A stretch of DNA of 64,000 bases from Halichoerus grypus (GCF_964656455.1 NC_135712.1:99424294-99488293), one strand, 5' to 3'; counted from the first letter of the stretch, positions 34,410-47,757 are shown. Notes: a model not told the origin generated them from the sequence alone. Made by a program: numbers and translations.

Positions 34410-34830
34410 TGCCATTCTCATCACATCAAGGGTATTATTAACATAACTTAGATTATTGATATTGACCTTAAACATCTAGCTGAGGTAGTATTTGCCAGGC
34501 TTATCCACTGTAAGTTACTCTTTCACTCTAATCTCCGCCCCCCCACACACACACACACATATAATGCAGTCTTTGGAAGAAAGTCATTATGTGCAGCCCA
34601 CAATCCAGGAATGAGGAGTTATGTTCCACCAGTTAGAGGGCAGGGTGACAACATACATTACTTGGGATTCTTCTGTGTGACAGGTTGTCTATTCTCTCCC
34701 ACTCATTTATTTACTCAATCATGTATTTACAAATGCATAGATTCATGGACATTTATTTTATATGCAGTTATAATCTAGTGCTTGTCTATGTGTAATCATG
34801 TATACCTATATTAAACTAAATATTAATTCA
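34410..34830 (-). mobile_element. Ancient L1 3' UTR relic, antisense
   Basis: Same type as the relic at 2.26 kb: 'TAGTATTTGCCAGGCTTATC', 'GGGATTCTTCTGTGTGACAG', 'CATGGACATTTATTTTATAT'. A C/CA tract lies at 34538-34560. The region 34831-35169 is AT-rich and may be its continuation. Confidence 0.55.
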
Positions 34831-35169
34831 TACTGATTTATCCAACTCTAATCCATTACTATATCGATCATTCTAGCCTTTATTCCTTGCTTATCTATAA
34901 CCTCTCATTTTACCATTGAGAAAAGTAGACCCTAGTATTTGCCATTCATTTATTTAATTGTTCATTACCAGTGTACATGTAGGGTAGTTTCAGAATTGTT
35001 AACCCAAAATCCCCTGGGAAACACCTTATGAACTTGAGTAGAGTGTTTATGTTCAATTCCTTTCACCTCTAGACTTACAGAATCCACTCAATTCTATAGT
35101 CTCTTGGGTCAACACTCTTCTCAACCACACCAACAGTGCATGTACCTCCATCATTTTAATGCAGTGAGA

Positions 35170-35900
35170 CTCAATTGTCACACTTTAAATTCCATCCTAA
35201 GGTCCCCCAACTTTTTGACTTTAAAATTTTTCATAAATTAAGGTTCAGTCTTTATGCTGTAAAGTTCCATGGGTTCTGACTAATGTATATTGTCATGTAT
35301 GCACCATTACAGAACCATACAGAATAGTTTCACCGATTTAAAAAACTCCCCTGTGCTTCACATATTCAACTCTCAATATTGCCTACCCTGAATCCCTGGC
35401 AGTCACAGATCAGTTTAGTATCTCTACAGATTTGTATTTTCTACAGTGTCATATAAATAGAATTATTAGTTATGTAGCCTTTTCTGACTGGCTTCTTTCA
35501 CTTAAGATCCAACCATGTCTCTGCATGGATTACAGTTTACCACATTTTTTGGCTGAATAGTATTCCATTGTATGGACATAGCAAAAATTGTTTACCCATG
35601 CATCTTGAAGGACGCCTTGAATCCTTCTATTTTTTGTGATTATGAATAAAGCTGCTAAAAACATTCACATGGAGGTTTCTGTGTGGAAATAAGTTTTTAA
35701 ATCAATTGAGCAACTACCTGGGAGTGTGACTGCTGGATTATAGAGTAGTACTACAGTTAACTCTGTAAGAAAAAGTCAAACTGTCTTCTGAAGTGCTTGT
35801 AAGCATTTTGCATTTTGCATTCCCACCAAAAATCAATTAGGGTTCCTGTTGCCTTGCATTCTTGCTAGCAATTGTTTAGACTTGATAGCTCTGTTTGAGA
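35170..35900 (-). mobile_element. L1MA/MB-type L1 3' region, antisense
   Basis: 'GCACCATTACAGAACCATAC', 'TTTTCTGACTGGCTTCTTTC', 'TGAATAGTATTCCATTGTAT' and 'GAATAAAGCTGCTAAAAACA' run from 3' UTR into ORF2 in antisense. Much decayed. Confidence 0.8.
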
Positions 35901-36761
35901 TTATACCACCATATGATTTATTTTCTCCACCCTCCATCTGGCTGTAGAAATCACTGCTTTCTTTGTTATGAAAAGTACATGAGTACTGATCAATGGAGTA
36001 GAGAGCTTATATATTGTGATTCTTTAACAAAACACTGCTGTTGTATATCTGCAACAAGGCCATGCCTTATTAATGCACAAAAACCCAAACCTAAATATGG
36101 CAGGAGTGAATAATAAATGTTGATACCACTCCTGCATTATTTAGAGGTACACTCATGGGTATAATACACTTTCAGAGACAGGAGCACCACTTGAAATTAG
36201 AGATCATAGTTACTAGAGCAAATAACCAATTCATTTTCTCAGTGCTTCCATTTGTGGTACAATCACCCTCATGGAATTGTTGTGTTTTATAAATGAAATG
36301 AGGGGTACTAAACCTCTGGCCCAACCAGTACCAAATATACCTTATTCTGAGGTAAGATGGAATTAAAGCACCATAATTATTATTTTGTTTTTAAAAACAA
36401 TAAACCAAATTATATGTGTCTATTTCTAAGATATCAGCTAAAAAGGAAGAAAAGTGGAATGTCTGTATATTTCATAATCATTGTTTAGAAATTATGAACA
36501 GTAAGTTTTCACATATCTAAAATAATAATAGAAATCACACCATGTCAAATAAGATAAAGGAATTGTGACTAGTTATTTCAAATAACCAAAAATTTTGGTA
36601 ACAAAGAATAAAATACAAGTAATAAAATAGCTTTTTTTTGGATTCAGGATGAATCTAATTGGCAGAGAGTGGACCATTCTTTCTGTTAATGCTCACTTTG
36701 CCATCTGAGGTGCACTGGCAATCGGGCTCTGGGCTATTCATGATTGAACATTCCTCCATTA
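35901..36761. other. Unassigned sequence
   Basis: No repeat recognised. The 72-codon ORF at 35895-36113 has no recognisable motif. Confidence 0.5.
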
Positions 36762-36772
36762 AGAAGACAGGA

Positions 36773-36977
36773 GGGGCACCTGGGTGGCTCACTTGGTTAA
36801 ACTAAAGCGTCTGCCTTTACCTCAGGTCATGATCACAGGGTCCTGGGATTGAGCCCCGTGTCAGGCTCCCTGCTCAGTGGGAAGTCTGCTTCTCCTTCTA
36901 CATCTGCTCCCGACTCATGCGTGCTCACACACTCTCTCTCTCAAATAAATAAAATCTTAAAAAAAAAAAAAAAAAAT
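36773..36977 (+). mobile_element. SINEC, full length
   Basis: SINE with a small insertion in the head ('TTGGTTAAACTAAAGCGTCT'). Flanked by 'AGAAGACAG' at 36762-36770 and 36978-36986. Confidence 0.96.
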
Positions 36978-36987
36978 AGAAGACAGA

Positions 36988-37597
36988 AACAGAGCAGATA
37001 ACATCTGTGCATAATGTTGAATGGGGACCCAAGAGACAATGAAACACTCTGGGCCTGTTTCTAGCTTTGTATGTTGGTTTGGTTCATTATAATAATAAAA
37101 TATTCAAGTATGGCTATTCCCAAGAAGGGAGTACTTAATTTTCACTGGACCTAGCAAAAACTGATTGAAAAATGTAAAATGATTGCCAAAGGATAGAGTT
37201 AGCTTTTATTTAAACCTATGTTGTTGTTGTTGTTGTTTTCTTTTACCAAGATTCAACTTATACACCATGTTTTGGTGGATGAGAATATGGTGGTGGGTTT
37301 CATAGAGTGGAATAAGCCATCCTGATAGACTTAACTACTGGTAAGGTATTTTTTTATCCCTGTCTTATTTTTTTAGGCTATCACTAATTCTTTGGGGTCA
37401 TGGGGAAAATAGGTGCAATTATTAACTATGGATGGATAGTGATGATCCATGCACAATTAACATCTGCAAGACATGAAGAAAGTAAATAATATGTCCAAGG
37501 TCAAATAAAATTAATGACAGAGGTAAAACTTATGAAAATATGCTTATCAGTCCTGCTTGGTCATGTTATTTTGGATGTATTTTCAAACCTGGTTTAG
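36988..37597. other. Mostly unassigned; MIR-like piece and TTG tract
   Basis: A (TTG)6 tract lies at 37220-37238. 'ATATGTCCAAGGTCAAATAA' with flanks (37465-37535) resembles antisense MIR. Confidence 0.45.
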
Positions 37598-37955
37598 AAG
37601 TATGTGAAATTATGTTATGTTTCAGAGGTACAGGTCCATGATTCATCAGTCTTACACAATTCACAGCGCTCACCATAGCACATACCCTCCCCAATGTCTA
37701 TCACCCAGCCACCCCATCCCTCCCACCCCCCACCACTCTAGCAACCCTCAGTTTGTTTCCTGAGATTAAGAATACCTCATATCAGTGAGAACATATGATA
37801 TTTGTCTTTCTCTGATTGACTTATTTCACTCTCATTCTCTGTGTTTTGGTCATGGATGAATTCTATTGTCATATTTAGAGTTTTGTATACATTTTCCACA
37901 ACAAATATCCATTACTTTACTAAAAAAATAAATAAATAAAAAGTATGTGAAATTA
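37598..37955 (+). mobile_element. L1-mediated insertion: inverted L1 3' UTR plus non-L1 3' segment
   Basis: A perfect 15-bp duplication 'AAGTATGTGAAATTA' (37598-37612 and 37941-37955) bounds the insertion. An A-rich tail (37920-37940) at the right shows plus-strand retrotransposition. The left 220 bp (37613-37832) are antisense L1 3' UTR, closely matching 13.9-14.1 kb. The right 87 bp (about 37833-37919) do not match any L1 part in this window. Possible sources are a twin-primed L1 with a 3' transduction or a reverse-transcribed host transcript containing antisense L1. Confidence 0.85.
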
Positions 37956-39519
37956 AGTAATATGGAACTCAGTTGAAAGGTTTCCCTCGGTGATAAATAT
38001 AGACAATTGCAGTGTAACTTTTGAATGGATTCAGTGTTTTCAAAGGAATGAACTATCAATTTTCAACTGGCTATTTAAGAGCATTTCAATCCCAGCACAG
38101 GGAGGTTATTCTGGCCCCTGAGATCTGGAATGCAGGGCTGTATGTGTTTCCTTCACTTAGACAGACATAAATCCCAAAGTGACACCAGCATGTTCATCTT
38201 TTGCTGTATTTCCCACTGGAGTGATTCAGACTTTTGACTTAAATAGTTGTCTACAGCTTCTGAAAATTGATTTATCCTTGATGATGAGTGAACTTGCTGA
38301 CCAAACTGCTAAGGAGAAATATTTTTAGAGTAGCAATTCTTAGTGGTCTTTTATTTCTTTGCCTCTGGGTTTCTTTACTTCCTTTTTTTCCTTTTTTTTT
38401 TAATGTTTTAATGTCCCTCTAATGATTTGTAAGTCATAGGATGCTTATTAGGAAATACATATATATGGCAAAAAATGTCAATGAGTAAAAAGGGATAGGA
38501 TTTAAAAACAATCCCCCCCCAATTCCCACAATGTTATAGTTTCTCTCTCCATAAGGAATCACAATCATTATCTTATTTTATGTATTTCCACATATTTACA
38601 CATTACGTGTATGTGCTCTTCTTTTATGTTTTATAATACAAATACTAGCATATTTTGATATTTTACATCTTTCTTTTTTTTCTATCCTTAGCTGTAAAAG
38701 AGTTAATTCCATTACAAAATATATAAATATAAAGTTACAGAGGGAATTAGCTAGATAAATGTGCCTAATTATATTCAACCACCATAAAGCATCTACTTTA
38801 TGACTATATTATTTAACATACTTTAATATTAAAGGACATATGGATTGCTATTACAAAACATATGCCAATAAATAGTTAATAGTTATTTATGTCTATACCC
38901 ACACATATGTATACAACATATGACAAGGTATGACTGTCATATTGAAGTAGATAATGCCAGTATTATCTTACCAGTTAACATCAGTAAAAACTTTCAGAGT
39001 TTGAAAAACTTACACTTTCATCAGCAAGAATAAATAAATGTTTCTTTTCCATAATACATTCATTTTTAAACACAAGGTAATTCTAAATAACATTTTTAAA
39101 ATAAAATGTAAACAATTAAAATATAACATTAAAAAACTCTGGTATATAGACAAGGCAAAAAAAGAAAAAATATGCTCATTACAATTTCATGAGTTTTTTT
39201 TTTCAGGAAGCAATGTATATAAACATACATATTTACTAATGTAAGTTCTGAATTTTTATTAAGCAAAACTTTAAGAACTAAAATAGTATTGATTTAAGGA
39301 ATAAATGATTAATATTTCCTTGCCTATTTACATAAAATTTCATATTTTGCATATATTCGATGTGTAGAAAATAACACAATATTAGGCACACAGTGTTATG
39401 TTTAATGTTTTATCAATGTATTTTAGATTATAAAATCTATTGGAGGACAATAATAATGTCTTAATAGAAATCTCTTAATAGAAATTAAGAGTAAGACTCA
39501 TCTGAACAATCATTAAGTT
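37956..39519. other. AT-rich sequence, nothing recognised
   Basis: No element seen apart from a C-run at 38512-38520 and a 12-bp repeated 'CTTAATAGAAAT' near 39460-39486. Confidence 0.5.
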
Positions 39520-39894
39520 TTTAATAGACTTTGCTTTTTAGAGCAGTTTTAGGTTCACACTAAAATTAAGGAGATGGTATCAGACATACCATATATACCC
39601 CCACACCCACCCAGGTAGCCTCCTCCATTATCAACTTCCTCCCCCAGAATGGTACATTTGTTACAAGAGATGAACCTATAGTGACACATCATTATCACCC
39701 AAAGTCCATAGTTTTACATTAGGGTTCACTTTTGGTGTTGTACATTCTTGGGGTTTAGAAAAATGTATAATGATACATATCTACCATTATAGTATTATAC
39801 AGAATACTTTCACTGCCCTAAAAATCCTCTGTGTTCCACCTTTTCATCCCCCCTTCTATCTAAACCCCCAGCAACCATTAATCTTCCTACTGTT

Positions 39895-40105
39895 CTTTGT
39901 TTTTTGTTTTTTTTTAAGATTATTTATTTATTTGAGAGAGAGAGCATGAGAGAGAGAGCGTAAGCACAAGTAGGGGGGAGGGGTAGAGGGAAAAGCAGAT
40001 TTCCCGCCAAGCAGGGAGCGCAATGTGGAACTCAATCCCAGGACCCTGGGATCATGACCTGAGCTGAAGACAGGTGCTTAACCGACTGAGCCACCCAGGC
40101 GCCCT
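39895..40105 (-). mobile_element. SINEC in L1, antisense
   Basis: Inserted in the L1 with duplication 'TCTTCCTACTGTT'/'TCTTCTTACTGTT' (39882-39894 and 40108-40120). Confidence 0.97.
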
Positions 40106-40785
40106 ACTCTTCTTACTGTTGCCATAGTTTTGCCTTTTCTAGAATGCCATACAGTTGAAATTGTACAGTATGTAGCCTTTTCCTATTAAATTCTTTCATT
40201 TAGTCACATGCATTTAAGGGTCCTGCATGTGTTTTCCTAGCTTGATAAGCTCATTTCTTTTTAGTACTGAGTAATATTCTATTTTCTTTAGGTACCAGAG
40301 TTTAATTTATCCATTAACCTACTGAAGGACATCTGGATGCCTTCCAAGTTTTGGCCATTATAAACAAAGCTAATATAAACGTGAGGTTTTTGTGTGGACA
40401 TAAGTTTTCAACAATTTGGGAAAATACCAAGAAGTGTGATTGCTGGATCATATGATAAGATTATGTCTAGTTTTATAGGACACTGTCTTTGAAAGAGAGT
40501 TTGTATTCCAACCAGCAATGTATGATAGTTCCTGTTGCTCCCCATCCTTACCAGCATTTGGTGGTGTCAGTATTCTTGGTTTTGGCCATTCTAATCAGTG
40601 TATAGTGGTGTCGCTTTGTTGTTTTAATTTGCATTTCCTGGATGACATATAATGTGGAACATCTTTTCATAAGCTTTTGTCATCTGTATATCTTCTCTGG
40701 TGAGGTGTCTGTTAAGATGTTTGGCATATTTTTAAATTAAATTGTTTGTTTTCTATTGCTGAGTTTTAAGAGTTCTTTCTATATT

Positions 40786-40988
40786 CATTTTTGTTTATTT
40801 ATTTATTTATTTGACAGAGAGACAGACAGACAGAGCGAGAGCACAAGCAGGGGGAGCAACAGAGGGAGAGGGAGAAGCAGGCTCTCCCCTGAGCAGGGAG
40901 CCTGATGCAGGGCTCGATCCCAGAACCCTGGGATCATGACCTGAGCTGAAGGCAGACGCTTAACCAACTGAGCCTCTCAGGTGCCCCA
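40786..40988 (-). mobile_element. SINEC in L1, antisense
   Basis: Perfect 15-bp duplication 'AGTTCTTTCTATATT' at 40771-40785 and 40989-41003. The head end is changed to 'ACTGAGCCTCTCAGGTGCCC'. Confidence 0.97.
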
Positions 40989-42331
40989 AGTTCTTTCTAT
41001 ATTTGGATAACAGTTCTTCAGCAGGTATGAAGTGAAAATATTTTCTCCAAGTCTGTGGCTTGTCTTCTGATATTCTTGACATTATCTTTCACAGAGCAAA
41101 AGTTTTTAATTTTAATGAAGTCCAGCTTATTAATTATTCCTTTCATGGATTGTGCCCTTGGTATTGTATCACAAAGGCATAGCCACAGGCAAGGTCACCT
41201 AGGTTTTCTCCTGCATTACTTCTAGGAGTGTTACAGTTTTGCATTTTACATTTAGGTCTTTGGTCCATTTTTAGTTTGTTTTTATGAAGGGTGTAAACCT
41301 TTGTCCAGATTTTTTTTTTTTTTTTGCACTTGGATATGCAGTTGTTCTAGCACCATTTGTTGAAAAGATAATTTTTGTTCCATTGTATCACCTTTGCTCC
41401 TCCGTCAAAGAACAGTTGACAATATTTATGTAAGTCTATTTCTGGGCTCTCTTTCCTCTTCCATTAATCTCTTTGTCTATTTTTTCACCAACACCACACT
41501 GTCTTGATTGCCCTAGCTGTCATTAAATTTTAATAAGATACTTCAATCAACATTTCTGAAATTATTACTTTTAAATATATTTTATACCATATAAGTAAAT
41601 TGATGAGATGTCACCTGATGAAACCCTGTTTTCATGCAGTTACCAGATGAAACCACTTAACAATCTAAGGCTAGATTAATGTCTCTTGACACTGTAAAGA
41701 CCCTCAATATGAGTAAGTACTTCTAAAGTAACTGAAATCAGCAGTTAGCCCTCTTGTAGAGGTAAATGTTTCCCCTTCTTCTCTTGCTTATCAGTGTATT
41801 TAACAGATTTCCTGAGGTATAATTAACCATAATAGACTCCACATATTTCAAGCATACAATTTGATAAGTTTTGACATAAGCACACACCAGGGAAACCATC
41901 ATCAAAATCACAATACTGAGCCCATTTCTTACCTCCAAAAGTGTCCTCATCCTCCTTTATAATCATTACCTCCTGCCCCTCCCTAAGTCCTCAAGCAACA
42001 ACTGTTTTGCTCTTTGTCACTATAGTTTGCATTTGTAACCCTTTTGGCTAACTCCTTTCACTTAGCTTAATATTTTTTGATATTTGTCCATTCTGCTGTG
42101 TGTATCAAAAGTTCACTTCTCTTTATTACTGAGTATTCCATTGTATGGATATACCACAATTTGTCTCCATTCCTCTGTTAAGTTTTAGGCCCTTACAAAT
42201 AAAGCTGGGATGAACATTCATGAGCAAATATTTGTAAGAACATAAATTTTCGTTTCTCTTGGGCAAACACCTTGGAGTGGAATGGCTAGATCCTATAACT
42301 GGCATATGTTTACTGTTTTAAGAAACTGCCT

Positions 42332-42534
42332 ATTTTTTTTAAGATTTATTCATTTATTTTAGAGAGAGAGCGATATGCCTAAGTGCAAGGGGCAGGGGGT
42401 GCAGAGAGTGAAAGAAACTTAAGCAAACTTTAGGGCCAGACTCAGGGCTTGATCTCACAACCCTGACCTGGAGATCATGACCTGAGCCAAAACAAGAGGC
42501 AGACACTTAACCAACTGTTTTACCCAGGCACCCC
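42332..42534 (-). mobile_element. SINEC, old diverged copy, antisense
   Basis: More diverged than the others: the usual GAGCCACC is changed to 'ACTGTTTTACCCAGGCACCC'. No clear duplication remains. Confidence 0.92.
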
Positions 42535-43577
42535 AATTTTTTTTCTGAAGTGTTTGTGTGAGTTAACACTCCTACCACCAAAAATGTATGAGAATTTCAG
42601 TTCCTCCACATCATTTTCAACACTTGGTATGATCCATCATTTTAATTTTAGCCATTCTAATACGTGTATAGAGATATTTCATTATAGTTTTAGCTTTTAT
42701 TTTCCTACTTCATAATGATGTTGAAAATCTAATCTTGAGCTTATTTGACATCCATATATCTTCTATGGTAAAGTTCTTGTTAAAGTATTTTGCCCATCTT
42801 TATGTGGTGGCTTTCTCCCCATCCCCTTTCATTTAGTTTAATAATTCTTCATATATTGTATATATAACCCTTAAATCAAGTACATACTTCGCAAATAATC
42901 TTCCATAATATGTTGCTTTACTTCTGATTTTCTTAAAATTATCTTTTGAAGAGATCAAGTTTTTCATTTTAATTATGTCCAATTTATCATTTTTTCTTTC
43001 ATTGATCAGTCTGTTGTATCTAAGATATCTTCACTTAAACCAAAGCCACAAAGATTTTTTCCCCCAAGTTTTTTTTCTGGTAGTTTGTCTTTGTGGGTGA
43101 TAGTTCTGTGATCCATTTTGAGTTAATTTTATATATGGTATGTGGTACAGATGGGAGTTCCTTTATTTGCATATCAATATTCAACTGTTTCAAAACAAGC
43201 TGTTGAAGTCTGAACTGCTTTGGCAATTTGTCAAAAATCCACTGCCTATATATGTGTGGGTCTATTTCTCAACTCTGTTCTGTTGCATTGATCTATTTTT
43301 CTATCTTTACACCAATATGAGATGGTTTTAATTATAATAAACCTTGAAATGGTTTAGTGTTAATCTGATAATATGCTCTTTTTCAACATTCTTGGTTTTG
43401 CATTTATGAATTTCAGAATCAGTGCAATTTTGAAAAAAAAATCTGATTTTGACTGCAAATATCTTAGTATAAAGATTAAGTTGGATGAACTGACATCTTA
43501 ATAATAATAATAATACTTAACTGACAACTTAATACTCTGTTCTAACCAAGAACAGAGTAAGTGGCTCCATTTATTTA

Positions 43578-43774
43578 GGGTTTTTTTTTTTAAGATTTAT
43601 TTATTTATTTGAAAGACAGAGCACGCGTGCGTGAGGGAGGTGCAGAAGGAGAGAATCTCAAGCAGACTCCCCACTGAGCACGAAGCCCAAAGCGGGGTTC
43701 AATCCCACAGCCCATGAGATCGTGAGCCGAAACCAAGAGAAGGGCACTTAACCAACTGAGCCACCCAGGTGCCC
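43578..43774 (-). mobile_element. SINEC, antisense
   Basis: Ends 'CAACTGAGCCACCCAGGTGC'. Short flanking match 'CCATTTA' on both sides. Confidence 0.95.
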
Positions 43775-44225
43775 CCATTTAATTTTTCTTTAATTTCTTT
43801 CATCACTGTTTTGTAAATTTGGATCTATATGTACATCTTTCCCACTTTTGTCAGATTTATCCCTAAATATTTCACATTTTTTGATGCTAGGAAAAATGGT
43901 ATTTTTAACTTCAATTTCTTAGTGTTCATTACTAGTATATAGAAATATTTTTTTTCTATATGGATTATATATTCTGCAACCTTGCTAAACTCACTTATTG
44001 GTTCTAGTACTCTTTTATGGTTTTTCTACATAGGCTATCATGTCACCTGTGAAAAAAGACATTTTTTTCTTCCTTTCCAATATGAAAGCATTTTATTTCT
44101 TTTTCTCGTCTGATAGTACTGGCTGCACCCTTCAATATAATGATGAATAGAAGTGGTAGATCTGGATGTTCTTTTCTTATTCCTGGTCTTAGAGGGAATG
44201 CTGACCATTTAAGAAGTGGGCTTCT

Positions 44226-44690
44226 CATTGGATAATAGATACTTTCCTTTTCTTCAAATTTTGACCTGTGGAAACCACAAAATAAATTATTATCCAGTGG
44301 GGGAAAAATAAAGAAGTGGTCTTCTCCATTTCACTGGTATTTTCTCTCCCAACACTCTCATTGACATTCTGAGAGCTTGGCTGCCTTTGTCTTACTTACT
44401 TTGAGGTTTGTCAACTGGGCTCAGTTCCCCCTCAGTATACCACACACATGAAGTTCTCTCAAGGCACTAAGCTGGGTTAATTGTAAGGATCACCTTGTTT
44501 GTCTTTTTGTTCTTTCATGAATTACTCTCCTTCACCTCCTGATTCCAGTGTCTTAAAGACCTATTGTTTTAGATATTTTGTCTGTTTTACTTTTTGCTTG
44601 TTTTGAACAAGAGGGAAGACACTCATTCTGTGACTTCATTCTGGGAAGAAGGAGTAAGTCCCTCACTGTTTTTTTAGCAAACCAAAACTA
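44226..44690 (-). mobile_element. Probable old L1 3' UTR-type relic, antisense
   Basis: 'TTTGTCTTACTTACTTTGAG', 'CTGGGCTCAGTTCCCCCTCA' and 'GAAGTTCTCTCAAGGCACTA' are familiar from old L1 3' regions. The subfamily and the link to the preceding L1 are uncertain. Confidence 0.45.
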
Positions 44691-45846
44691 CAGTTAAATT
44701 ATTTTTAAATGTGTAAATTGTTACAGATTCCAAGACAGTGATATATCCATTCATGTTAATGACATTTAGATTAAATTCTGTTTGCATCCCCTTATCTTGA
44801 ACCATAATCCAAAGTATATTAGGGATAAACTTTTTATCATTAATTTCTTTATAGCTGTAAGCTATACGTTAACTATGCAAAATTATATGTAACTATCAAT
44901 AAGATATTAATTTTGACAAGTATATTAAACAATACAGTTATTTGTAATATTTTCTAACTTCCAGAATCGAAATTTTTCCCCCAAATCTAAGTTTTCTATC
45001 TTCCTCAGATGACTCAGATGTCAATAATAATAGAGATACTAAGAAACTTTCCTCTTCTTTTTCTTCAATTTCATCACAACATGTTTCTAGGAATTTTTCT
45101 GTCTAATACTCAAGCAAGCTTTATAATTCTATATAAAGATACAAAAACTATCTCTTACAGAGATATATTAACCTAATGTAAGAAAAAAACATACTTTTAG
45201 AGTAAAATTGGCTAATACCTTTTATCTAACTAAGCCAGACATCCAATTGGTCTATAAAATATAGCCATGACTCAGTATGTATTCAAAAACCTATATTTAT
45301 TTAAACCTCCATCCATAATCACCTTGAAGATAAAGTAGTCTCTCTTTAATGAGCTAAGTTTACCAGAGACTCATTTTTCTACTACATTCTTATGTTAGAA
45401 AATATGAGACTGAAAAAAATTTAAATGAAAATTACATTACTTTAATGATACTAGATTTCTGAGATATATAAGAAAGCATTTGAAAAGCTGTTAGGCATTA
45501 TATTATTCTAATAATTTAAATAATATAATATTTCATAATTCAACACTGGAGAAATATTTAACATTCCTGGTGTTTTCAAAGAATTTTAAACTTGGAAGGA
45601 TATTTAAAATGCAAAAAATGCAGCAGTATAAAAAATACATCCCACATGCCTCAACTAAATGATTAAATGCTTCAATATTACACAGACCTTAATACTCAAA
45701 TTATAAATTTTGTTGAATATTTTATTTTTTATTTATGTGTATTTATAATAAATCTTACAGAATATCATGTTCTAATTACATTCCTTTAAAAAATGTTTCA
45801 CTCTGAAGATTATGCAGTGATATATTATTTAAGAATAATGACTCTA
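44691..45846. other. AT-rich sequence, nothing recognised
   Basis: No repeat family or exon seen. Confidence 0.5.
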
Positions 45847-45847
45847 G

Positions 45848-46057
45848 GAGCACTGGGGTGGCTCAGTCAGTCAAGTGCCCAACTCTTGATTTCGTCTCAG
45901 GTCATGATCACAGGGTCTTGAGATTGAGCCCCGCATCAGGCTCCGTACTAGATGTGCAGCCTCCTTGGGATTCCCCCTCCCCGCATCATGTGAGCACTCT
46001 CTCTCTCTCTCCCTCCCTCTCTTTCTCCCTCTCAAAAAAAAAAAAAAAAAAAAAAAA
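45848..46057 (+). mobile_element. SINEC, older subfamily with 'AACTCTTGATTTC' head
   Basis: Carries the 'CAACTCTTGATTTCGTCTCA' head shared by older SINEC subfamilies and a pure A-tail of about 24. The bases AAATAAATAAAATC before the tail are absent. Confidence 0.94.
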
Positions 46058-47309
46058 CAGTGACTTCAGACATTTCAATACTTTCAGTATATTCACAACA
46101 AATATTACATGATCTCTATTGCATTTTAAAATAAAGTATTATGTCAATTTTTCGAAAGTTGTTAATATTTGTTATTCTCCTAAAATTAGTCATTTGTGCT
46201 GTGCCAAACCTGCCATTTCTGCACTCTCCCCCTCACTTTTAGAGGATACATAACTTTCTTTGTATCAGTATCCCCTCAGAGAATAATATGATCTCAAACA
46301 TTTGCACTTTAGCATATTTGACCAAAGCTTTCCCCTCCTAAAGAAGTAGGCATTTACAATTAAATGTTGAATTTAAAGTATCAGATTTTCCATTTAAATG
46401 AGAGAATGATGAATTCTTGGTGATCAGGTGAGAAAGAATTTTTGTACAAAATAAAGAGTTATTCAATCACAAAACACGGCTAACTAAATCTGTGTAGGAA
46501 GAGTCATTCTACCTCTACGCACAGGATGTTTATGTAACAAGAAGGACCAACTTACAACATACAATAGTAAGAAAGAAAGACATAGAAACGTAATACCAAG
46601 TTTACCTTCCCTTTAGGTCCTTTACTAAGGGATTAGGAATAGTCACCCTGTTTTATTTGAAAGATGAATTTCAATGGATTAAATACACCCAAATGACTCA
46701 TTTTGTGGCTCCTTTATTTGCTGTGTTCACAGCATCCCTCTGGTACTGGTAATCCAAAAGAACATTTCCGTGAGGAATCTGCTAACTTATACTGGGGAAG
46801 ACATTGCACAGCAATTCACTATTGTCTATTCAAAACAATTTTAATTAGTTCCAGTGTTAGAGATAGTGTAATTCCTTAATGAAACTACACAGGCTGCTCA
46901 ATTTGCCTTTTAACAGTTAAAAGTATTATATCAACCTCAGTCTACTTTTTTTACTAAGGAAGCCTGCCAGCTGTAGTCCCAGTACAATTATTGCTTTCAC
47001 AAAGTGCTCTAAATCTGTCAACAAGAAAATACACGAACTACTGAATAATAAAGCTGTTAAGAAGGTGACCCAGTTGTTACACCACAACTGCTTCCCTCTG
47101 GCGGAGATATCTAGGCAAACCTGCTGATTAACAGTATCTTGGTACCAACACAATTAGAGAGAACTTCCCTTTTTTCTATTATATAAGGGGTGATTTTAAT
47201 GGTTTGAAAACCATTTGATATTGTTTTCATCCAAATTACAGAGATGAAAATTTAGGACTAGAGTTTTAATAGAAATCTGAGCAACTTCAAATTCTTTAAA
47301 CAACAAAAA
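46058..47309. other. Unassigned sequence
   Basis: No element recognised. The minus-strand ORF at 46926-47153 (75 codons) has no known motif. Confidence 0.5.
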
Positions 47310-47385
47310 AAATCTCTGTAATTTCCCCCTCAATTTTGCTGTGAACTTAAAACTGCTCTAAAAGAATAAAGCCTATTTTAAACAA
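47310..47385 (+). mobile_element. L1MA 3'-terminal fragment
   Basis: 'CCCTCAATTTTGCTGTGAAC' and 'ACTGCTCTAAAAGAATAAAG' match the L1MA 3' end, also present at 49.75-49.81 kb. Confidence 0.8.
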
Positions 47386-47757
47386 GCAAACAAATAAATA
47401 AATGCAAGTTTAAAAAAATAACAAAGAGGAAGGGAAACAGCATTTATGAAGTGCCTATCATGTATCCAGTATTTTAGGTCTATCATATACATACTATTTC
47501 ACAAAAAATATAGATTTAACACAATATTATTTTTTCACATCTCAGTTACGTAGGAATATACATATATATGACTACAAAACTACATATTAATGAAAAAAGT
47601 AAATGTTAACTTTTTTATTTTCTGTATCTGATCTGTCATTTCTCACAACTCCCTGACAACATGAGTAGGAAAAAATTAACTTTTTAAACTAATCAATCAA
47701 TTAAATTCAATGATATAAGGATGCATTAAGAAAACTTTTCATTAAAATATACATAGA

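Larger units (their letters stand above)
39520..41570 (-). mobile_element. L1MA-type L1, antisense, carrying two SINEs
   Basis: Long antisense copy from 3' UTR ('TTTTAGGTTCACACTAAAAT') through ORF2 landmarks 'GAATACTTTCACTGCCCTAA', 'GTGATTGCTGGATCATATGA', 'GCCATTCTAATCAGTGTATA', 'TTAATGAAGTCCAGCTTATT' and 'AGCACCATTTGTTGAAAAGA'. It is broken by stops and split by SINEs at 39895-40105 and 40786-40988. A T-run lies near 41311-41325. Confidence 0.92.
41740..44225 (-). mobile_element. Old L1 (L1M), long antisense ORF2/3' copy, carrying two SINEs
   Basis: Antisense landmarks: 'TGAGTATTCCATTGTATGGA', 'CACCTTGGAGTGGAATGGCT', 'TTTTGCCCATCTTTATGTGG', 'GATCCATTTTGAGTTAATTT', 'TTCTGTTGCATTGATCTATT' and 'GGTAGATCTGGATGTTCTTT'. 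It reaches further into ORF2 than the copy before it and is more diverged. SINEs at 42332-42534 and 43578-43774 interrupt it; a TAA microsatellite lies at 43499-43515. Confidence 0.87.
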
